Made by a program: the position numbers and the translations under genes
In this document: piece by piece, positions 59,984 through 64,000 of the stretch
Layout of the letters: the number at the start of each line of letters is the position of its first letter
How positions within the stretch are numbered: position 1 is the first letter of the stretch
Assembly (NCBI GenBank): GCA_028282785.1
Contig: JANQHE010000037.1
Span: forward strand, 303,243-367,242
DNA: 64,000 nt
DNA from: Bacteroidales bacterium
GTDB lineage: Bacteria > Bacteroidota > Bacteroidia > Bacteroidales > UBA12077
Direction of reading: 5' to 3'
The notes under the pieces: model-generated
What the model was told of the DNA's origin: nothing
Database searches by the model: none
Seen by the model: only the letters and a program-made list of their open reading frames with translations

Positions 59984-62900
59984 ATGAAAAAAATCTTTAC
60001 TCTTAGTAAGGCAATTGTTGCATTTTTTATTCTTATGTGTATAGTGCTCAGTACTAATGCTCAGGAATGGATAGAAAATAAATCGAACTTATATTATATT
60101 GGTTCGGAAGGTAAGGTTCATTTGGAACCTGATTACAGTTCTTATGCTGTATATTTTAAAAATGATGTGATTTCAGATCAAACCAAATCAAAGATTAAAG
60201 CGAACTTTAATCTTGAAAAAAACTCATCAAGTGTAGAAATGGAAATTATGGATCTTAAAGGAATGATCCTTATTAAATCTACATCAACTAAATCAGCCTT
60301 TGAAAACCCTGAAGAAATTCTAAAAACATATGGTTTACAAGATGAAGGAGCATATGATGTGTTGCCTGCATTTAAAGATCGAGAAGTTCAGGTGTTTTTA
60401 ACAAAACGTGTATCTATTAGTTTCAAAGATGGTTATTTTTGTGAAGATTTTGCAGAAATTTTAGAAAGGTATGGGGCAGAATATCAAAGAAAAAGTTTAG
60501 ATGGATCTTTCGATGTTTTAAGTATTGAAAAAATTGAAAATCAATTACCGCTAATTCAGGAATTACACGAAATGGGTGTATTGAATTGGGGTGGTCCGGA
60601 TTTCAAAAGTGATATCAAGAAATTTGCAGATCCTCTTTACCAATATCAATGGCATTTAAATAACACAGGTGGAACTTCTTATAATGGTAGTCCTCTGGTT
60701 TCTGATACTGATATAGACGCACCGGAAGCTTGGGCGATTACGACTGGTTCTTCAAATATTACGATTGCAGTTATTGACGATGGTATTGATAATTCTCACG
60801 AAGATATGCCTACTCCTTTAACCGGTTATACTCCTGCAAATAATGGTGATGGTACTCCTTCAGCTACTGATGATGGTCACGGTCAATTAGTAGCAGGATT
60901 AATTTTTTCTCAGCATGATAATAATCTAGGAGGTAAAGGAGTTGCTCCTGATGTGAATTATTTTAGTGTAAATATTTTTGCACCTAATACTTCTAATTCT
61001 GATGTTGCTGATGGTATTACCTGGGCAGTAAATCAGGGTGCAGACATCCTTTCAAATTCATGGGGATGGGGTTCCTGCACTTATAATGATGCTTCTGTTA
61101 CTTCAGCTTTTGCTAGTGCGGCAAGTAATGGACGTAATGGCAAAGGATGTTTGATTTTTGTAGCATCAGGAAATGATTTTTTTAGTTGTGTTGGTTATCC
61201 TGCTAATTTATCTACGGTATGGGCGGTAGGAGGTATCTCTGGTGATGCTGATCGAAGTAATTTTAGTAATTATGGGCCTGCTTTGGATATTTGTGCTCCA
61301 TCTGATGATAATTGGTCCGGTGGCTCTCCTTCAGGAGATTATGGATGCCCATCGACTGATAGAATGGGTTCTTTAGGATGGACAAGCGGTAATTATTATA
61401 TGTATATGGGTGGTACTTCCGGTGCAACTCCTATAGTTTCAGGTGTTGCTGCACTTGTACTTTCTGTAGACCCTACTTTAACTAAATCACAAGCAGAAAC
61501 TATTCTTGCCAATACAGCTAATAGTAGTTTTAGTGCTTATAATTCGAATGAATTTGGAGCTGGAATGGTTAATGCGTATGATGCAGTCGTTGCCGCAGGT
61601 GGTAGTGTAGACACTGATCCTCCAACTGTACCAACCGGACTTTCATCTTCAAATGTTGGCTCTACTTCATTTGATATTAGCTGGAATGCTTCAACTGACA
61701 ATATTGGAGTTTCAGGTTATAATATTTATTTAGATGGATCGAATATTGGTAATGCTGTAGGTACTTCAACTTCGGTTACCGGTTTAAGCCCTAATACTAC
61801 TTATAATGTTAAGGTTTCTGCTTATGATGCAGCAGGTAACGAATCTGCCCAATCATCAGGTATAAATGTAACAACTACCGAAGCTACATTATCATGTAAT
61901 ACAACAATATCTTCTTTCCCATATTCAGAAGGATTCGAATCCGGCGATGGTTGGAATCAAGCCACTGGTGATGATGGTGACTGGGTAAGAGACGCTAATG
62001 GAACACCAAGTTCAAACACCGGACCAAGTTCTGCTGTTGAAGGAACATATTATATGTTCTTGGAAGCATCAAACAATGGAAGTACCGGAGAAATTGGTTC
62101 AAACGCAACTGCTATCTTAGAAAGTGATTGTTTTGACTTTACCGGTGTATCAGCTGCAACATTCTCATTCCAGTATCATATGTATGGATCAAATGTCGGA
62201 TCATTAACTATTCAAGCTTCAGTTAATGATATTGATTGGACAAACTTATGGACATTATCAGGAAATCAGGGAAATGCCTGGAATCAAGTTGATGTTGATT
62301 TAGCTTCTTATGTTGGTGGTAAGGTAAAACTTAGAATAGTTGGAACAACTGGTTCCGGATGGTCAAGTGATATTGCTGTTGACGATCTTCAAGTTACAAC
62401 GGGTAGTGGAGTTGATACTGAAGCTCCAACTGTACCTACAGGATTAGCAGCCAACAATACTACACAAACAACTACAGATTTAACCTGGAATGCCTCAACT
62501 GATAATGTAGGTGTAACTGAATATGAGGTATATGTAGGTGGTTCTTTAGACGGAACAACAGCTACAACTTCTTATAATGTTACCGGGCTTACTGCAAGTA
62601 CAACATATACCATTGGAGTACTGGCTAAAGATGCTGCCGGAAATGCATCATCACAAGCTACAATTAATGTTACTACCTTAGATCCGGTAGGTGGAGGATG
62701 TACAGGTGGAATTACATCTTATCCGTACTCACAAGGATTTGAAAGTGGTATTGGCGACTGGACTCAAGACTCTGGCGATGATATTGATTGGACAGTAAAC
62801 TCAGGAAGTACTGCTTCAAGTAGTACTGGCCCATCTTCTGCTGATGAAGGAACATATTATATTTATGTTGAATCTTCAAGTCCAAATTATCCAAGTAAAG

Positions 62901-63811
62901 TAGCTATCCTAAATAGCCCATGTTTTGATTTAACTGCGGAATCAAATGCTACTTTCAGCTTTGCATATCATATGTATGGTTCTAATATGGGAACTATTGA
63001 ATTACAAGCAAGTACTGATGGTACAAATTGGACTGTATTATGGACTAAATCAGGAGATCAAGGTAATTCTTGGTATACAGAAAATATCAATTTAAGTTCT
63101 TACTTAGGAACTTCAGTTCAACTTCGTTATGTTGCAACAACCGGAAGCAGCTACAGAAGTGATTTTGCTATTGATGATATTAACTTAACTACTGGTACTG
63201 TTGTAACAGGAACAGATCTAACGTTGACAATTACATTTGATAACTATCCGGAAGAAACCAGCTGGACGTTAGTAAACAATGGAGGTACTACTGTGGCATC
63301 AGGCGGAACATATGGTTCACAAGCCGATGGTTCAACTCTTGTTATTCCAATTAATGATCTGGCTGATGATTGCTATGACTTCACAATCTTAGATTCATAT
63401 GGCGATGGCATTTGTTGTTCATATGGTAGTGGATCTTACACTTTAGAGGTAACAGGTGGCTCAGTTATAGCTTCAGGCGGTTCATTTACCTCATCAGAAG
63501 TAACTAATTTCTGTCTTCCTGCTACTACATTCAATTTTGCTACTAATACCGAAAAGCATAATATTACTGATGGTAGATCAACGGTAAGCCTTTATCCAAA
63601 TCCAGCAAATACGTATATTACTCTTAATATACTAAATGGGTCCAGAATTGGAACTATTAGTATTTACAATATGGTTGGTATTGTAGTAAAAACATTAGAG
63701 ATTGATGGTAATGAAAAAGAAATCGATATTTCTGATTTACCAGCAGGTTCGTATATCATTTCAATTGAAGATGAGAAAGAGCCGATTATTAAACAATTTA
63801 TTAAAAAATAA
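59984..63811 (+). CDS. Large subtilisin-family (S8) protease with Fn3 and MAM-like domains, T9SS-sorted
   Basis: A 1275-residue exported protease. Signal peptide and propeptide occupy about 1-215. The subtilase domain (about 245-535) has Asp265 (IAVIDDGID), His299 (DDGHGQLVAG) and Ser479 (GGTSGATPIVSG). The C-terminal part alternates fibronectin III (about 545-635, 800-890; SFDISWNASTDNIG, DLTWNASTDNVG) with MAM-like domains (about 640-800, 900-1060; SSFPYSEGFESGDGW, SYPYSQGFESGIGDW). A T9SS sorting domain closes it (SLYPNPANTYITLNI). It is cell-surface or secreted. A strong terminator follows. Confidence 0.94.
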   Translation: MKKIFTLSKAIVAFFILMCIVLSTNAQEWIENKSNLYYIGSEGKVHLEPDYSSYAVYFKNDVISDQTKSKIKANFNLEKNSSSVEMEIMDLKGMILIKSTSTKSAFENPEEILKTYGLQDEGAYDVLPAFKDREVQVFLTKRVSISFKDGYFCEDFAEILERYGAEYQRKSLDGSFDVLSIEKIENQLPLIQELHEMGVLNWGGPDFKSDIKKFADPLYQYQWHLNNTGGTSYNGSPLVSDTDIDAPEAWAITTGSSNITIAVIDDGIDNSHEDMPTPLTGYTPANNGDGTPSATDDGHGQLVAGLIFSQHDNNLGGKGVAPDVNYFSVNIFAPNTSNSDVADGITWAVNQGADILSNSWGWGSCTYNDASVTSAFASAASNGRNGKGCLIFVASGNDFFSCVGYPANLSTVWAVGGISGDADRSNFSNYGPALDICAPSDDNWSGGSPSGDYGCPSTDRMGSLGWTSGNYYMYMGGTSGATPIVSGVAALVLSVDPTLTKSQAETILANTANSSFSAYNSNEFGAGMVNAYDAVVAAGGSVDTDPPTVPTGLSSSNVGSTSFDISWNASTDNIGVSGYNIYLDGSNIGNAVGTSTSVTGLSPNTTYNVKVSAYDAAGNESAQSSGINVTTTEATLSCNTTISSFPYSEGFESGDGWNQATGDDGDWVRDANGTPSSNTGPSSAVEGTYYMFLEASNNGSTGEIGSNATAILESDCFDFTGVSAATFSFQYHMYGSNVGSLTIQASVNDIDWTNLWTLSGNQGNAWNQVDVDLASYVGGKVKLRIVGTTGSGWSSDIAVDDLQVTTGSGVDTEAPTVPTGLAANNTTQTTTDLTWNASTDNVGVTEYEVYVGGSLDGTTATTSYNVTGLTASTTYTIGVLAKDAAGNASSQATINVTTLDPVGGGCTGGITSYPYSQGFESGIGDWTQDSGDDIDWTVNSGSTASSSTGPSSADEGTYYIYVESSSPNYPSKVAILNSPCFDLTAESNATFSFAYHMYGSNMGTIELQASTDGTNWTVLWTKSGDQGNSWYTENINLSSYLGTSVQLRYVATTGSSYRSDFAIDDINLTTGTVVTGTDLTLTITFDNYPEETSWTLVNNGGTTVASGGTYGSQADGSTLVIPINDLADDCYDFTILDSYGDGICCSYGSGSYTLEVTGGSVIASGGSFTSSEVTNFCLPATTFNFATNTEKHNITDGRSTVSLYPNPANTYITLNILNGSRIGTISIYNMVGIVVKTLEIDGNEKEIDISDLPAGSYIISIEDEKEPIIKQFIKK

Positions 63812-63816
63812 TGCCT

Positions 63817-63846
63817 AAGAAGAAAGCCTAATTAGGCTTTCTTCTT
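63817..63846. terminator. Terminator after subtilase gene
   Basis: 13-bp stem AAGAAGAAAGCCT / AGGCTTTCTTCTT around AATT, starting 5 nt after the stop codon. Confidence 0.85.
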
Positions 63847-63907
63847 GATCTATGCAATTCCATTTACTTACTCTGGTTTATTTGCCTAAAATGCATGGAT
63901 AAAAAAG

Positions 63908-63940
63908 AGGCTGTCCAAAAAGGCAGTCTCTTTTTTTATG
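63908..63940 (+). terminator. Second hairpin near the right edge
   Basis: AAAGAGGCTG and CAGTCTCTTT pair with mismatches and are followed by a long T-run. It may belong to a gene beyond the window or to an insertion-sequence end. No gene is visible after it within the window. Confidence 0.45.
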
Positions 63941-64000
63941 CTGCTTTTTTATAATTGGTTTCAAGCAAATTTTGGTTATTGTCTTTTTGATAAAAAAAGT

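Noticed and set aside
1..64000. tRNA or rRNA genes
   Set aside because: I looked for cloverleaf-like and rRNA-like sequence at the island ends and in the gaps and saw none I could support.

Overview
The window is AT-rich DNA from a Bacteroidota genome. The signs are repeated type IX secretion (Por) C-terminal sorting domains, a TonB-dependent receptor paired with a DUF4374-type lipoprotein, promoter -7 boxes of the TAnnTTTG type, and other Bacteroidota families. Chromosomal genes lie at both ends. On the left (1-5036) are two tandem C10 (streptopain-type) proteases and a T9SS-sorted surface protein. On the right (54734-63811) are mnmE, a DUF559 nuclease-like gene, tag, a DUF6485 gene, a divergent SDR, a C1 aminopeptidase and a large T9SS-sorted subtilase.

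Between them sits what I read as one integrated island of about 49 kb (5467-54751), inserted at the 3' end of mnmE. Its right end carries a tyrosine recombinase, a zinc-ribbon/HTH (Xis-like) gene, five ATGTATC-type repeats phased at 10 bp, and GGGCAACAAA repeats that recur at the left end. An imperfect 18-bp copy of the mnmE stop-codon region lies at 5467-5484. The island also carries a primase-helicase gene (broken by a one-base frameshift) followed by an iteron-like cluster of GTAAACC motifs. I saw no conjugation or mobilisation genes.

The left third of the island (5.7-29.8 kb) is a dense defence region. It holds: (i) an AbiEi/AbiEii toxin-antitoxin pair extended by an ABC-type ATPase, with a perfect palindromic operator; (ii) a primase-helicase fusion resembling the AEP-helicase proteins of TOTE conflict systems; (iii) a second AbiEi-like (DUF6088) regulator with its own, different perfect palindrome, heading a possible operon with an AlbA_2/ATPase (Schlafen-like) protein and a UvrD-like helicase; (iv) a nine-gene, nearly gapless type I restriction-modification operon that contains a single-chain SIR2-APAZ-Argonaute, a TIR-domain protein, a GIY-YIG-like protein and a small membrane protein among hsdS', hsdM, hsdS, hsdR and a YgjP-type metallopeptidase gene; (v) a divergent HEPN-like gene. 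Item (iv) is the most striking system in the window: modification, restriction and two NAD-degrading effector types share one transcription unit.

The middle of the island (30-47.4 kb) is metabolic and regulatory cargo mixed with mobile-element debris. It has a Crp-like regulator with an alpha/beta hydrolase, an AraC regulator divergent from a TonB receptor/DUF4374 pair, a NUC1 nuclease gene that is frameshifted and apparently split in two, a MITE-like element, a complete group II intron, two degenerate short-period repeat arrays, an AraC pseudogene, two SDR genes each preceded by the same 33-bp AraC-type operator at the same distance from its -7 box, small membrane proteins, and an intact AraC regulator.
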